From Aigarchaeota archaeon (GTDB lineage: Archaea; Thermoproteota; Nitrososphaeria_A; Caldarchaeales; Wolframiiraptoraceae): a stretch of 44,974 nucleotides of DNA. Shown here in pieces: positions 17,266 to 26,230 of this stretch (the first letter of the stretch is position 1; the number at the start of each line of letters is the position of its first letter). The notes under the pieces were generated by a model, which was given only the letters and a program-made list of their open reading frames with translations, searched no databases and was not told the origin of the DNA. The stretch spans positions 30,517 to 75,490 of the forward strand of contig JANXDQ010000001.1 in the NCBI GenBank assembly GCA_025059415.1. Reading direction: 5' to 3'. The position numbers and the translations under genes were made by a program.

Positions 17266-18195
17266 ATGCGATTGGTCAAGGACATCGAGATAAGGCCCGG
17301 CATGAAGGTATCAGAGCTCCTAGACCAATTTGAGGAATCCGGGGGATTCGCCGCGAAATACCTGGGATCGGCCCTGAGGATTTTAGAGGCCATGGTAAAG
17401 GATCGAGAATGCACGCGCTTCCTCTCATTCGTCGGAGCTCCAATCTCGACGGGGTTGAGGGGGGCACTCGCTGAGGCGGTTAAGTTGGGCTTCTTCGACG
17501 TTATAATAACCACCTGTGGGGCATTAGACCACGACATAGCGAGGGCGCTTGGAAACTACTACATCGGCGACTTTTGGATGGATGATGAGAGGCTCAGAGA
17601 ACAAGGCTACCACCGCGTGGGAAGCGTGGTAATACCACTCAGCTCCTATGGCCCGGCGATAGAGAAGTTCGTGCAGGAACTGCTTGAAGAAGCATATGAG
17701 AGGGGATTGAATGAATTCGGGACCTTTGAGTTGTGCAAGCTAATAGGAGAGAGATTAAAGGATGAACACAGCGTTCTGTATTGGGCCGCCAAGAGAGAAG
17801 TTAAGGTCTTCGTGCCGGGGATAATGGATGGCGCCGTTGGGACACAGCTGTGGATCTTCCAGCAGAGGAGGAGGGATTTCCGGATCAACCCCTTCAAGGA
17901 CGCCAGCGAGCTCGCCGACCTGGTCTTCGAGTCCAAGAAGAGCGGGGCGCTAATAATAGGGGGAGGAATATCAAAACACCACACATTATGGTGGAACCAG
18001 TTCAGGGAGGGGCTGGATTACGCGATATACGTGACGACCGCCTGCGAGTATGATGGTAGTTTAAGCGGCGCTCCGGTGAGGGAGGCCATATCCTGGGGCA
18101 AGATAAAGCCTGAGGCCATGAAGGTCACGGTTTATGGGGAGGCGACCATAATCATCCCACTATTATTCGCGGCTCTGCTGGATAAAATTCAGTAG
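17266..18195 (+). CDS. dys: Deoxyhypusine synthase
   Basis: 309 residues. Transfers the aminobutyl group of spermidine to a lysine of initiation factor aIF5A, using NAD+. NAD-binding and active-site blocks: SFVGAPISTGLRGALAEAV, DVIITTCGALDHDIARALG, VPGIMDGAVGTQLWIF and the catalytic lysine in GGGISKHH (K237). The C-terminus VTVYGEATIIIPLLFAALL is typical. Its stop overlaps the end of the convergent Hsp20-like gene by seven bases. Confidence 0.95.
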   Translation: MRLVKDIEIRPGMKVSELLDQFEESGGFAAKYLGSALRILEAMVKDRECTRFLSFVGAPISTGLRGALAEAVKLGFFDVIITTCGALDHDIARALGNYYIGDFWMDDERLREQGYHRVGSVVIPLSSYGPAIEKFVQELLEEAYERGLNEFGTFELCKLIGERLKDEHSVLYWAAKREVKVFVPGIMDGAVGTQLWIFQQRRRDFRINPFKDASELADLVFESKKSGALIIGGGISKHHTLWWNQFREGLDYAIYVTTACEYDGSLSGAPVREAISWGKIKPEAMKVTVYGEATIIIPLLFAALLDKIQ

Positions 18196-18632
18196 TATTC
18201 TTCCCGCTCCTTATTCTGGATGACGTTCTCCCTGAGGAGCCTTATATGGAGTATCCCATTAACGTAGGAACTACTTAGAACCCTCACCTTATATGGGAGC
18301 CTTATAACCCTCTTAAACCCCATACCCCCTCTGAGAAGCAGTTTCCTACCTGAGACCTCGAATGAAACAGCGTTCTCGGGGCCTGGTACCTGAGCCGTCA
18401 AGTTGATCACGTCACCTTCTTCACTGATCTCGAGGGGATATTTCCTAACGGTTTTCCCGGACTTTATCGCCTTCTTAATCTCCCTGAACCAATAGAATCC
18501 TATTATTATGACGATCGCGGTTAAGATTAGGCCTAGGAGGCCGCGCTCTAGGCGTATCAGCAGAGAGAGGGCGAGGAGGGCTAACAATATTGCCAAACTT
18601 CCGAGAATCAGATCCGGCCTTCTCTCTCCCAA
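18189..18632 (-). CDS. Membrane-tethered Hsp20/alpha-crystallin-like protein
   Basis: 147 residues. Two hydrophobic helices lie at about 8-28 and 31-49. A basic linker (FREIKKAIKSGKTVRKYPL) follows, then an approximately 85-residue beta domain with alpha-crystallin features: DVINLTAQVPGPE, VSFEVSGRKLLLRGG, FKRVIRLPYKV, and YVNGILHIRLLR (the NGIL-like element near the end). Small heat shock proteins are usually soluble, so an N-terminal hairpin holding the domain at the membrane is unusual. The TTG start at 18632 has GGGGAGG a few bases upstream. It is the third gene of a minus-strand set after the TrmB regulator and UPF0182. Domain identification is by pattern and should be tested. Confidence 0.72.
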   Translation of the reverse strand: MGERRPDLILGSLAILLALLALSLLIRLERGLLGLILTAIVIIIGFYWFREIKKAIKSGKTVRKYPLEISEEGDVINLTAQVPGPENAVSFEVSGRKLLLRGGMGFKRVIRLPYKVRVLSSSYVNGILHIRLLRENVIQNKEREEYY

Positions 18633-18675
18633 ACGCCTCCCCTATAAAATACTGATCCATGTCTAGCTTTAAGTC

Positions 18676-21429
18676 TTAGCTCCGCTTGATCGCGATGTAG
18701 TGGAGCTCTACGACGCCGTTTTCGGAATACATGGAGCCCACGTTGATGCTGTCGCCCTCAATCCATACTAAGACCCTCTCTAAACCTCGTTTGATGACCC
18801 ATTCCTCGACAAAGGACTTCACCTCTAACTTGAACTCTTCCACATCTTTGAGGGTTATTTCCCCTTCCTTGAATACGAGGTGGGGTGAACTCTTTTCTGG
18901 ATAGACGAGTTTAAGGCCGAGCTCTTTCAAGGTTTGAATGGTTAAGTTATAGATGTCAACTTCCATGGGGGCCGGCTTTTCTTCGAGGCTCGTGACAAAC
19001 GACGAGAAGGAATACTCCAACGTCTCCCCAAGCCCTATGTAATATTTTCCGGTGAATTCGGCTCCGATGACGGCTATAGTTCCCAATTGCGCAACAACGC
19101 CGCCCGCAGGCGAAGTATAAACTGGTATCACGTAGACAAGTTTATCCCCGATGTAGTAGAGGAGTATGTCGCCGATCCTCGGGTTCTCGAGTAAGGTCCT
19201 GAGTTTACGGAACTCTGCAAATCGCTCCAAAGCCTCTCTCGCAGCTGATGGGCCGAGTAACTTCACCTCAGACTCTATCGGGACCTTGTAGAATATTTTC
19301 TCGCCTAAGTTGGGGTAGTCATTTCGGACTATCATGAATCCCGCAAGATTTCTTCCCAAAGAACCTCTCAACTGGAGCGATAGTATCCCAAGGAACTCCG
19401 GCTCCTCGATCCCGGGATATCTCGCTATTATGAAGTATGTTGAAACGCCCTCAGGGATCTCATAGAACTCCCTTGCTTGGATGAATGTAGCGGGATCATC
19501 CACGTGATAGTAGTTGAACATTTCAACTTGGTATTCGAATACTTCCGCCGGAAACCTGCTCTGGTCCTTCAACCAGTCAGGAAACTCCTCGATCAATATG
19601 TCCCCATAGACCCCTTTTATCAACTTGCTCACAAAGTCATCTCCGACAATTATCAGCTTTAGATCTCCCCCATAGATATCTACCAGTGCGTATCCTATGA
19701 ATCTCACGAAATCGTGGTTATCGCTCCATGGGACATTGCTAGCGGATAGCCTGATGATGAGCGGGATCAGCCAATACGTGTTCTCCCCGTCCGTGACTGG
19801 GAACATGTCGACATAATCCTCACCCCATCTATAGTTGAAGTAGGGAAGCAACAGATTCAGCCTATCATACACATCCCTATACCTCAGGAGCTTGACTTCT
19901 TTGTCTGGATATGAGAGGAGGAACGTGACATCGTATAGCCAAGTTACAGGCGGCCCGACCTTGATCCCCCCTTCCCCGACATACTGCGTCCCCGTGATTT
20001 CATCGCTTCCCTCCTTGCCCAAGATGACCGCGGCCCAGGTGGATTCTAGGAGGCCGCCTTCCCCATAGTAAATCCTCCTCTGCTTGAAGAAGTTTGATGA
20101 ATCCACGATTGTGCCGTTGTTGGCGTCGAGGAGGAGGAAGCCATTTGGAACATGTGTATAGACTAGGTGCTCGTTATACCAGATATTGGCTGGGGGAATG
20201 CCGCGCGGGAGGATCGGCTTCATCGATGCGCTCCAGTAAATTCTATTGCCAAACCTGATGATGTCCGAGTCCTCGAAATCTACGTATGGTATTAGTCCTA
20301 TTTCGGGCTTTAACTTTGTGAAAGCTGCATCCCAGTCCCAGAGCCTAACGACCGCGAGGTCCTCATTAAGCGCCCTAGCACCCATCTTCGCGGAAGCCGT
20401 TTCCCCCGTGAAATTATACAAGGCAATCTTGACATCGGATATGTCGGCGAGATCTCTATTAACGATTATCTCCTGTTTGACGTAGGGGCCTAGCCACTCC
20501 ACTTTCCTAGCATCCGCTATGCTGTTCTGAATGGTCGCAGCCGCGAATACCATGAAGAGTATCAGAATTATGGTACCGAACTTTATCTTGAAAGCATATA
20601 GGAATCCCGGATTTCTCCTATTCAGATAAATGAAGACCAGGGAGGTCGCTAACAACGCGAATGCGCCGATTATGTAGATCTTCGTGTTGTAATCTATGTA
20701 ACTTGTGAAGAATGACGTGAAACCTATCCAAACTGCCGCCAACGCGATCAGGGATTCGATCACGTCCACCGGCATCCTGAAGAAGCCCGTCTTTAGGAAG
20801 TTCGCCACCGAGGATGATACGGCCTTGACTAGGATTGTTAAGGCGACTAAGAGTGTCAGCCTAATCGCCATCGCAGATAATATCGGTGGAACTAGGAGTA
20901 TGAGGGCTGGTGAGGCGGATATCACGCTCAACGCCGGGGAAATATCTGATGCGGATATGGGAATGAATGGGAGTGCGAAAATGAGCCCTATATTCTGTAC
21001 TCCCAGATCGACCCCACTAAATAGGGCGGCTACGGCCATCCCGAAAAGACTGTTTGCGAAGAAAAACGTCCCCACAATTACTTTTGTTAGCTGCCACGCC
21101 AGAAATCTGCTCTTACCGAGCTTATACGCTGAGAAATCTAGGTCCTCGGGCTCGATGTATCCTGCCCTGCGATAGAACTTCGCGATTAGGCTTAGGAACC
21201 AAAAGATGAGAGAACGTCTATTGATGAAATCGAACCTAAAGAGCGCGATTGTTGATAGTAGTAGCCCTCCGAGGATCGAGTAGTAAAAGGGCCTGATGAA
21301 GAGATCTCCAAATTCCCAAATATTCAATATTAATTGAATTGTCTGAGAAAGTGTAATGAGGGCGGCGATTAGGATCGCAACTATCAGCAAAATTATTAAT
21401 CCGGCTCCTCTCCTTCTACCACTCTGCAT
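18676..21429 (-). CDS. UPF0182 family membrane protein
   Basis: 917 residues. The first third has about seven transmembrane helices; the remainder is a large soluble region, probably outside. Family marks include FRFDFINRR, YNEHLVYTHVPNGFLLLDAN, YGEGG, NYRWGEDYVDMFPVTDGENT and SNVPWSDNHDFVRFIGYALV. The UPF0182 family occurs in bacteria and some archaea with no established function. The ATG at 21429 has GGAGGATCTGGGT upstream. It lies 40 bases after the TrmB-like regulator and 43 before the Hsp20-TM gene, so an operon is likely. Confidence 0.88.
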   Translation of the reverse strand: MQSGRRRGAGLIILLIVAILIAALITLSQTIQLILNIWEFGDLFIRPFYYSILGGLLLSTIALFRFDFINRRSLIFWFLSLIAKFYRRAGYIEPEDLDFSAYKLGKSRFLAWQLTKVIVGTFFFANSLFGMAVAALFSGVDLGVQNIGLIFALPFIPISASDISPALSVISASPALILLVPPILSAMAIRLTLLVALTILVKAVSSSVANFLKTGFFRMPVDVIESLIALAAVWIGFTSFFTSYIDYNTKIYIIGAFALLATSLVFIYLNRRNPGFLYAFKIKFGTIILILFMVFAAATIQNSIADARKVEWLGPYVKQEIIVNRDLADISDVKIALYNFTGETASAKMGARALNEDLAVVRLWDWDAAFTKLKPEIGLIPYVDFEDSDIIRFGNRIYWSASMKPILPRGIPPANIWYNEHLVYTHVPNGFLLLDANNGTIVDSSNFFKQRRIYYGEGGLLESTWAAVILGKEGSDEITGTQYVGEGGIKVGPPVTWLYDVTFLLSYPDKEVKLLRYRDVYDRLNLLLPYFNYRWGEDYVDMFPVTDGENTYWLIPLIIRLSASNVPWSDNHDFVRFIGYALVDIYGGDLKLIIVGDDFVSKLIKGVYGDILIEEFPDWLKDQSRFPAEVFEYQVEMFNYYHVDDPATFIQAREFYEIPEGVSTYFIIARYPGIEEPEFLGILSLQLRGSLGRNLAGFMIVRNDYPNLGEKIFYKVPIESEVKLLGPSAAREALERFAEFRKLRTLLENPRIGDILLYYIGDKLVYVIPVYTSPAGGVVAQLGTIAVIGAEFTGKYYIGLGETLEYSFSSFVTSLEEKPAPMEVDIYNLTIQTLKELGLKLVYPEKSSPHLVFKEGEITLKDVEEFKLEVKSFVEEWVIKRGLERVLVWIEGDSINVGSMYSENGVVELHYIAIKRS

Positions 21430-21469
21430 ACCCAGATCCTCCGATGCTATCGCCCAACTGTCTTTTCTA

Positions 21470-22240
21470 TCACCTATCTTTTAAGGGTTCAGCGTCCTTC
21501 CACAGGTATTCGAAGTAGACCTTCGCTATCCTGGCTAATCCTATGTGATCTGACCAGATCGCGAGCGCCGGCTCCCCATTTTCACTCCTCAAGAGTATTA
21601 TGGCTTCCTTGGAATCGGCTATGACGCCTCCTCCAAAAAGTTGGTTTCTAAACCTCACCTCCGCGTAATCGCTTAACTTTCTTGCAATACTCCTACTGCA
21701 AGAGCTCGAAAGCATGATTTGAATGGTGCCTCCTTTGGTCTTGAGAATGGTGAGCGTGGGCAGCAACATATCTACCAACTGTTTGTCTATCCAGGGAGTC
21801 GCGATTTGAAGCTCTAAATCACAGCTTGCGAGCAGATCCTTCAATTTCGATAAGATGTTTAACTTCCCCCTCAGGATCCAGATATCATGACGCTCTCTCA
21901 GACCTCCGCTCTCATATAGTGGAATCAACTCTGAGGCCACGATGTTCTCGTAAGTCTTTAATTTCCTCTCGATCCTCATCCTATTCACTTCTAGGGCGGT
22001 GATCGGGCTGCGTGAATAGAACTTTGCAGGGCGTCCACCTTCACTCCCAATCCAACCCTTTTTCTCCAGGCCTTCGAGAACTTCGTAGATCTTGGAGTAT
22101 GGGACGTCGGCGGCTTCACTTACCTGATTAGCCGTCATGCTCCCCCGCTCCAAGAGCGTTAAGTAGACGCGAATCTCGTAATCAGTTAACCCGAGACTGT
22201 GTAAGGCCTTCCTAAGCCTATCACTGACGGAGATCACCAT
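21470..22240 (-). CDS. TrmB-family transcriptional regulator
   Basis: 256 residues. An N-terminal winged helix (LHSLGLTDYEIRVYLTLLER, VSEAADVPYSKIYEVLEGLE, KKGWIGSEGGRP) is followed by a short coiled linker and the TrmB sensor domain (DIWILRGKLNILSKLKDLLA, LQIATPWIDKQLVDMLLP). TrmB members sense sugars or other ligands. The gene leads the UPF0182/Hsp20-TM set, so it probably controls it. TATA-like CTTAAATACTT lies about 35-40 bases before the ATG, and ACTT-9-AAGT falls between them, a possible but weak operator. The ligand is unknown. Confidence 0.9.
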   Translation of the reverse strand: MVISVSDRLRKALHSLGLTDYEIRVYLTLLERGSMTANQVSEAADVPYSKIYEVLEGLEKKGWIGSEGGRPAKFYSRSPITALEVNRMRIERKLKTYENIVASELIPLYESGGLRERHDIWILRGKLNILSKLKDLLASCDLELQIATPWIDKQLVDMLLPTLTILKTKGGTIQIMLSSSCSRSIARKLSDYAEVRFRNQLFGGGVIADSKEAIILLRSENGEPALAIWSDHIGLARIAKVYFEYLWKDAEPLKDR

Positions 22241-22328
22241 GACTAAGGCAGTATTAACTTCTCCTCTACAAGTATTTAAGGTTCGAGAAAAGTGAGGGGA
22301 GAAAGGCCTGATAAAAAGGAATATTTAT

Positions 22329-23966
22329 TTATTCTTCGAATTCGGATTTAGAGGTCTTCGCTTCACTGGGTTTTTCAGCCTTCTTTGAAGCAGCGATTAC
22401 GTCGTCAATCCTTAACACCATTCCAGATGCCTCGAAGGCGCTCTTAAGAACCTGCTCCTTAACTTTGATTGGCTCAATTATTCCGGCATCGAACATGTTT
22501 TGAACCTTTCCCGAAATCACCTCTACGCCATATCCATGTTCCCCTTTCTCATGCCTCGCCCTCAGTTCGGTCAGGATCTCGACGGGTTCTAGTCCAGCGT
22601 TCTCAGCGAGCGTTCTCGGGATCATCTCTAGGCTCTCCGCGAAAGCTAGCATGGCAAGCTGCTCTTTTCCTGGATATCTAGGCGCCTCCTTCCTAATCAT
22701 GCTCGCCAGCGCCATCTCAGTTGCTCCGCCTCCGGGAACGTACTTTAAGTCTCGTATTAGCGATATCATGTTCATTATCGCGTCGTTTAGGGCGCGTTCC
22801 GCTTCGTCGAGCTGCCTCTCCAGGCCGGCTCTGATCAGTATTGAGACCGCCTTCGGGTTCTTGCACTCGCGGACGAACACCATCTTGTCTTCTCCAACCT
22901 TTACCTCCTCCACTAATCCGGCCGATCCTAGGTCTTTCTCGGTTAGGTCCTCGAAGTTCGTGATTATTCTGCCGCCCGTTGCCTTCGCGAGCTTCTCCAT
23001 GTCGGATGCCTTGACCCTTCTAACTGCGAGGATGCCCGCCTTCGCTAGGAAGAACTGGGCTATGTCATCGATCCCTTTCTGGCAGAATACGATGTTGGCG
23101 CCCACTTTAACTACCTTGTCCACCATCTCCTTCAGGATCCTGGTCTCCTCGTCTAAGAACTCCTTGATTTTAAGTGGATCGCGGATGCGGATCTCGGCGC
23201 TGAACTCCGTCTTCTCGATCTCGAATGGCGCATTTATCAAGGCTATTTTCGCGTTTACAACACGTTTGGGCATAGCTGGATGTACCACTTCTTTGTCCAC
23301 GATGACCCCGTTAATCAGCTCGCTCTCTAAGAGACTCTTACCCATCTTCTTAATTATCTGGATGTTGTCCTTGTCGACGTAAGGCTTTCCGTCTCTTTCT
23401 TCGATGACGCTTAGAACGGCATTTATTGCGAGGTCTGCTATACGATCTGTCGCAAACCCGAGGGACTTGCTTCCGAGAGCCGTATTTATTATCTTCTTCA
23501 AAGTCGCCTCGTCATCAAGCTTAATTGGTTTGGCCATCTTCTCTAAGGTCTGTAGCGCGATATCGAGCGCCCTTCTATACCCAGTTATTACCGTGCTTGG
23601 ATGAATCTTCTGCTCAATTAAGTCCTCTGCACGTTTAAGCAGCTCACCGGTAAGTACTACCACGCTAGTCGTCCCATCTCCAACGCTTGAGTCCTGCGCT
23701 TTAGCGACCTCGATCAACATCTTGGCCGCAGGATGCTCGACATCCATCTTATCCAAAATCGTTGCGCCGTCATTTGTTACGATGACGTCTCCTATGCTGT
23801 CAACTAGGATCTTGTCCATTCCCTTAGGTCCAAGCGTCGTCTTCACCATCTCCGCAATTATCTTCGCGGCAGCTATGTTGTTTCTTTGAGCAGTCCTTCC
23901 CCTCGTCCTAGAGGTTCCTTCCTTAAGGATCAAGACGGGTTGACCAGCTCCCACAACTCTAGCCAT
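22329..23966 (-). CDS. thsA: Thermosome subunit (group II chaperonin)
   Basis: 545 residues. ATP-driven folding chamber subunit. Marks: TLGPKGMDKILVDSIGDVIV and TNDGATILDKM near the N-terminus, SVGDGTTSVVVLTGELLKRA, the apical and lid region, and YVPGGGATEMAL in the second equatorial part; the C-terminus is charged (AEKPSEAKTSKSEFEE). The start ATG at 23966 is preceded by a strong ribosome binding site and a TATA box, listed separately. A single subunit gene is seen in this window; alpha or beta type cannot be assigned with certainty. Confidence 0.97.
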   Translation of the reverse strand: MARVVGAGQPVLILKEGTSRTRGRTAQRNNIAAAKIIAEMVKTTLGPKGMDKILVDSIGDVIVTNDGATILDKMDVEHPAAKMLIEVAKAQDSSVGDGTTSVVVLTGELLKRAEDLIEQKIHPSTVITGYRRALDIALQTLEKMAKPIKLDDEATLKKIINTALGSKSLGFATDRIADLAINAVLSVIEERDGKPYVDKDNIQIIKKMGKSLLESELINGVIVDKEVVHPAMPKRVVNAKIALINAPFEIEKTEFSAEIRIRDPLKIKEFLDEETRILKEMVDKVVKVGANIVFCQKGIDDIAQFFLAKAGILAVRRVKASDMEKLAKATGGRIITNFEDLTEKDLGSAGLVEEVKVGEDKMVFVRECKNPKAVSILIRAGLERQLDEAERALNDAIMNMISLIRDLKYVPGGGATEMALASMIRKEAPRYPGKEQLAMLAFAESLEMIPRTLAENAGLEPVEILTELRARHEKGEHGYGVEVISGKVQNMFDAGIIEPIKVKEQVLKSAFEASGMVLRIDDVIAASKKAEKPSEAKTSKSEFEE

Positions 23967-23974
23967 TCCTCAAA

Positions 23975-24000
23975 CACCTCCTCTCTATTCCATTATAAAC
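23975..24000 (-). promoter_or_regulatory. Thermosome promoter and ribosome binding site
   Basis: On the minus strand GTTTATAAT (23992-24000) is a TATA-like box, followed by GGAGGTG (23981-23975) 8 bases before the ATG. The leader would be very short, yet carries a perfect anti-Shine-Dalgarno match, in contrast to many leaderless genes in this window, and suits high expression. Confidence 0.7.
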
Positions 24001-24087
24001 TAGACCCGGAAACATCTTCCATCGAGCCAAATATAAACCTTAGTAAATGTCCTCATATTATGCTGTGATTTAGTGACTCCTTCTCCA

Positions 24088-24336
24088 TTATTGTGAGGAA
24101 TAGTAGCCTCGTAGGAGGGTTCTGGCCGCCCGCTCGACGTCCTCCCTCCTGACCGTTCTCCTTCCCGCGTATTGGGCTAAGCTCAGTGCTTCCTTAGCGA
24201 TCGCTGTTCCGAGATCTTCCAGTATTCTCCTAAGCTCCTCAGCTGCGTCCTCACTCGCCCTCGTCGCTCCAGCCTTCTTTATTAGCCTATGAATTGGCGC
24301 AAGTGAAAGTTCATTGGAGCCCAATCTTCTCCCCAA
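24088..24336 (-). CDS. Archaeal histone
   Basis: 82 residues from the TTG at 24336 (78 from the TTG at 24324). The single histone fold is complete: LSLAPIHRLIKKAGATRASE (helix 1 and loop 1), then EDAAEELRRILEDLGTAIAK (helix 2) and RTVRREDVERAARTLL (loop 2 and helix 3). It wraps DNA as dimers and larger stacks. The N-terminal GRRLGSNE extension is slightly longer than in HMf-type histones. A TATA-like AAATATATACC (about 24368-24378) lies 32-45 bases upstream. It is a lone gene, transcribed towards the thermosome gene on the same strand. Confidence 0.93.
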   Translation of the reverse strand: MGRRLGSNELSLAPIHRLIKKAGATRASEDAAEELRRILEDLGTAIAKEALSLAQYAGRRTVRREDVERAARTLLRGYYSSQ

Positions 24337-24519
24337 CCCCTCTTAGAATTGTTTACTCGCTCGGGGTATATATTTGATTCGCTCGCCACCTCATCGTTGA
24401 CAGCCTAGGTTCGTGGTAATACCATGAGATGCTGAAAGTAGTTCATGAAGGTTAGCGAATTTGATGGATGAGAAATTCTTAATTATGAGGAGCCTTAGAG
24501 TTTATTCGCTGGCTTAGCT

Positions 24520-25332
24520 ATGTGGGAGGAGAAGATAATCTGCCCGTATTGTGGTAAGGAAACCTTCAGGGCACCCTTCTGCAGGTTTTGTGGCAGACCT
24601 ATAGACTTAAAGGAAATGGAAACAAGGGGGATGAAAGAAGTTTTGGAATCATCAAGTGAACGTAAGGGTGAAGATGTGGAAGAAATAATTGAGAAAGTCC
24701 CACCTCAGGAAGTATCGGAGGAAAGAAGGATAATCGAACAAATAGCCAACCTCTATAACTGGAGACATAAGTTGATTGAGCTCTTTCTGAATGGAGAAGC
24801 ACATGCCGATGTCTTCATCGAAATCTACAAGGAATATCACGCTAAGATCCAGTCCATAAATGCCAGGCGCATTGAACTCATAAAAACGCTTGAACAGAAG
24901 ATAAATGAATTAACCACAAGACTTGAGCAGCTAAAAGTTAGACATGAAGTCGGCGAGATATCTGATAGGCAATACATCACCGATAAACTTGCCATAGATA
25001 GGGAGCTGTCTAAACTGAGGCCAAAGCTAAACATGTTATACAACGTCTCTAATGTTAAGCTGGCCGATATCCCAGAATATGAGGGAAATCTAAGGAGATT
25101 CAAAGATGAAATTGATAAACGCGGTGAATCACTTGGGTTAAGCCGAGAAGATATCGAGATGATAATCAATGATCTAAATGAGACGCTGGAATCGCTTAAG
25201 GGATTAATGGAACTTCACAAGAAGCTGAGGAAAGAGCTTGATAAAATCGAGTTAAGGTATAGGATCGGAGAACTGACCGAGGAAGAATATCAGGCAGCGA
25301 AACAGAAAATAGAGCGGCAGATGCAGCTTTAA
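24520..25332 (+). CDS. Zinc-ribbon plus coiled-coil protein, unrecognised
   Basis: 270 residues. The N-terminus is a zinc ribbon (CPYCGK, 8 residues, CRFCGRP) and the rest is almost all charged helix. Helical segments at about 95-170 and 195-268 carry heptad-like patterns, each with a similar sub-motif: KVRHEVGEISDRQYITDKL and ELRYRIGELTEEEYQAAKQK. This is an internal repeat of an RxxxGE(I/L)(S/T)(D/E)xxY unit. The repeat resembles short SHOCT-like or CdvA-like coiled-coil modules, but I cannot assign a family. It stands divergently from the histone gene and 42 bases ahead of adkA. Confidence 0.75.
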   Translation: MWEEKIICPYCGKETFRAPFCRFCGRPIDLKEMETRGMKEVLESSSERKGEDVEEIIEKVPPQEVSEERRIIEQIANLYNWRHKLIELFLNGEAHADVFIEIYKEYHAKIQSINARRIELIKTLEQKINELTTRLEQLKVRHEVGEISDRQYITDKLAIDRELSKLRPKLNMLYNVSNVKLADIPEYEGNLRRFKDEIDKRGESLGLSREDIEMIINDLNETLESLKGLMELHKKLRKELDKIELRYRIGELTEEEYQAAKQKIERQMQL

Positions 25333-25374
25333 CCCCACTAACCTTTATGTCGTAGATATTAATTAAGAGATCTC

Positions 25375-25989
25375 ATGGTTAGGGTGGTAGTCGTAGCTGT
25401 TCCAGGTGCTGGTAAATCGACCGTACTGAAGAAAGTTGTGGAAAAGATTCCGACTTTAAAGGTCGTTAACTTCGGAGACTACATGTTCGAGGAGGCGAAG
25501 AAATCTCTGGGGATCTCTGATAGGGATGAGATGAGGAAGAGAATCAAGCCCACAGATTACAAGGATCTCCAGGAAAAAGCCGCCAGCGAGATAGCTAAGC
25601 TTAAAGGAGATCTAATGATTGATACTCACGCCGCGATAAAGACCCCATTTGGATATTATCCCGGACTTCCATCGAGAGTTTCTGAAATATTAAAACCAGA
25701 CGCGATAGTGGTGCTGGAGTTCAGGCCTGAAGATATTCTGCAAAGAAGAATGAAGGACTTGAAAGCCGAGACGGCGCAGAGGAGGTTCAGGGAAATAGAG
25801 GAGGCCGAAGACATTCAGGAACACCAAAACGTGGGGAGGGAATTCGCCGCTGCTGCCTCAAACCACGTCTGCTGCTATTTCCTGCACTTGAAATACTTAG
25901 AGCCCCAAAAATATCCATATCAACACGCTGAAGAAGCCGCAGCCGCAATCGTGGAGTTAATTAAGAAGCTAAAGGGAGAAGAAGATTGA
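25375..25989 (+). CDS. adkA: Adenylate kinase, archaeal AdkA type
   Basis: 204 residues. Interconverts AMP + ATP and 2 ADP. P-loop VPGAGKST (about 9-16), NFGDYMFEEAK AMP-site region, DTHAAIKTPFGYYPGLP and a short lid with RRMKDLKAETAQRR are characteristic of the archaeal trimeric AdkA rather than the bacterial Adk. In many archaea adkA lies next to secY; here the upstream neighbour is the zinc-ribbon coiled-coil gene instead. Confidence 0.93.
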   Translation: MVRVVVVAVPGAGKSTVLKKVVEKIPTLKVVNFGDYMFEEAKKSLGISDRDEMRKRIKPTDYKDLQEKAASEIAKLKGDLMIDTHAAIKTPFGYYPGLPSRVSEILKPDAIVVLEFRPEDILQRRMKDLKAETAQRRFREIEEAEDIQEHQNVGREFAAAASNHVCCYFLHLKYLEPQKYPYQHAEEAAAAIVELIKKLKGEED

Positions 25990-26018
25990 AACATATTTTC
26001 ATCGGAGATTTTTCTACA

Positions 26019-26201
26019 TTATTTCCATTTTAGCATTATGAATGAAATGCATACCGCGGCTAATATTGTCCAGGCTATTATTAGTCCATAGGTCCAGTCT
26101 GAGAATTCCGCGATGTTGGCATATATTACTGGAGTGCAAGCGGCGAAAATCAGTATGATGATCATTATTATCTCATTTAGTCGCTTCATCTCGCATTTCA
26201 C
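26019..26201 (-). CDS. Two-helix membrane protein, hypothetical
   Basis: 60 residues with two hydrophobic helices (about 11-31 and 37-57) and a short basic start (MKCEMKRLNE). The GTG at 26201 is preceded at good spacing by GAGGAG, which supports real translation. It follows trmI by 29 bases on the same strand and may be cotranscribed with it. No family recognised. Confidence 0.55.
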   Translation of the reverse strand: MKCEMKRLNEIIMIIILIFAACTPVIYANIAEFSDWTYGLIIAWTILAAVCISFIMLKWK

Positions 26202-26230
26202 GGGATAACTCCTCGCTTTAAGGATAAGTT

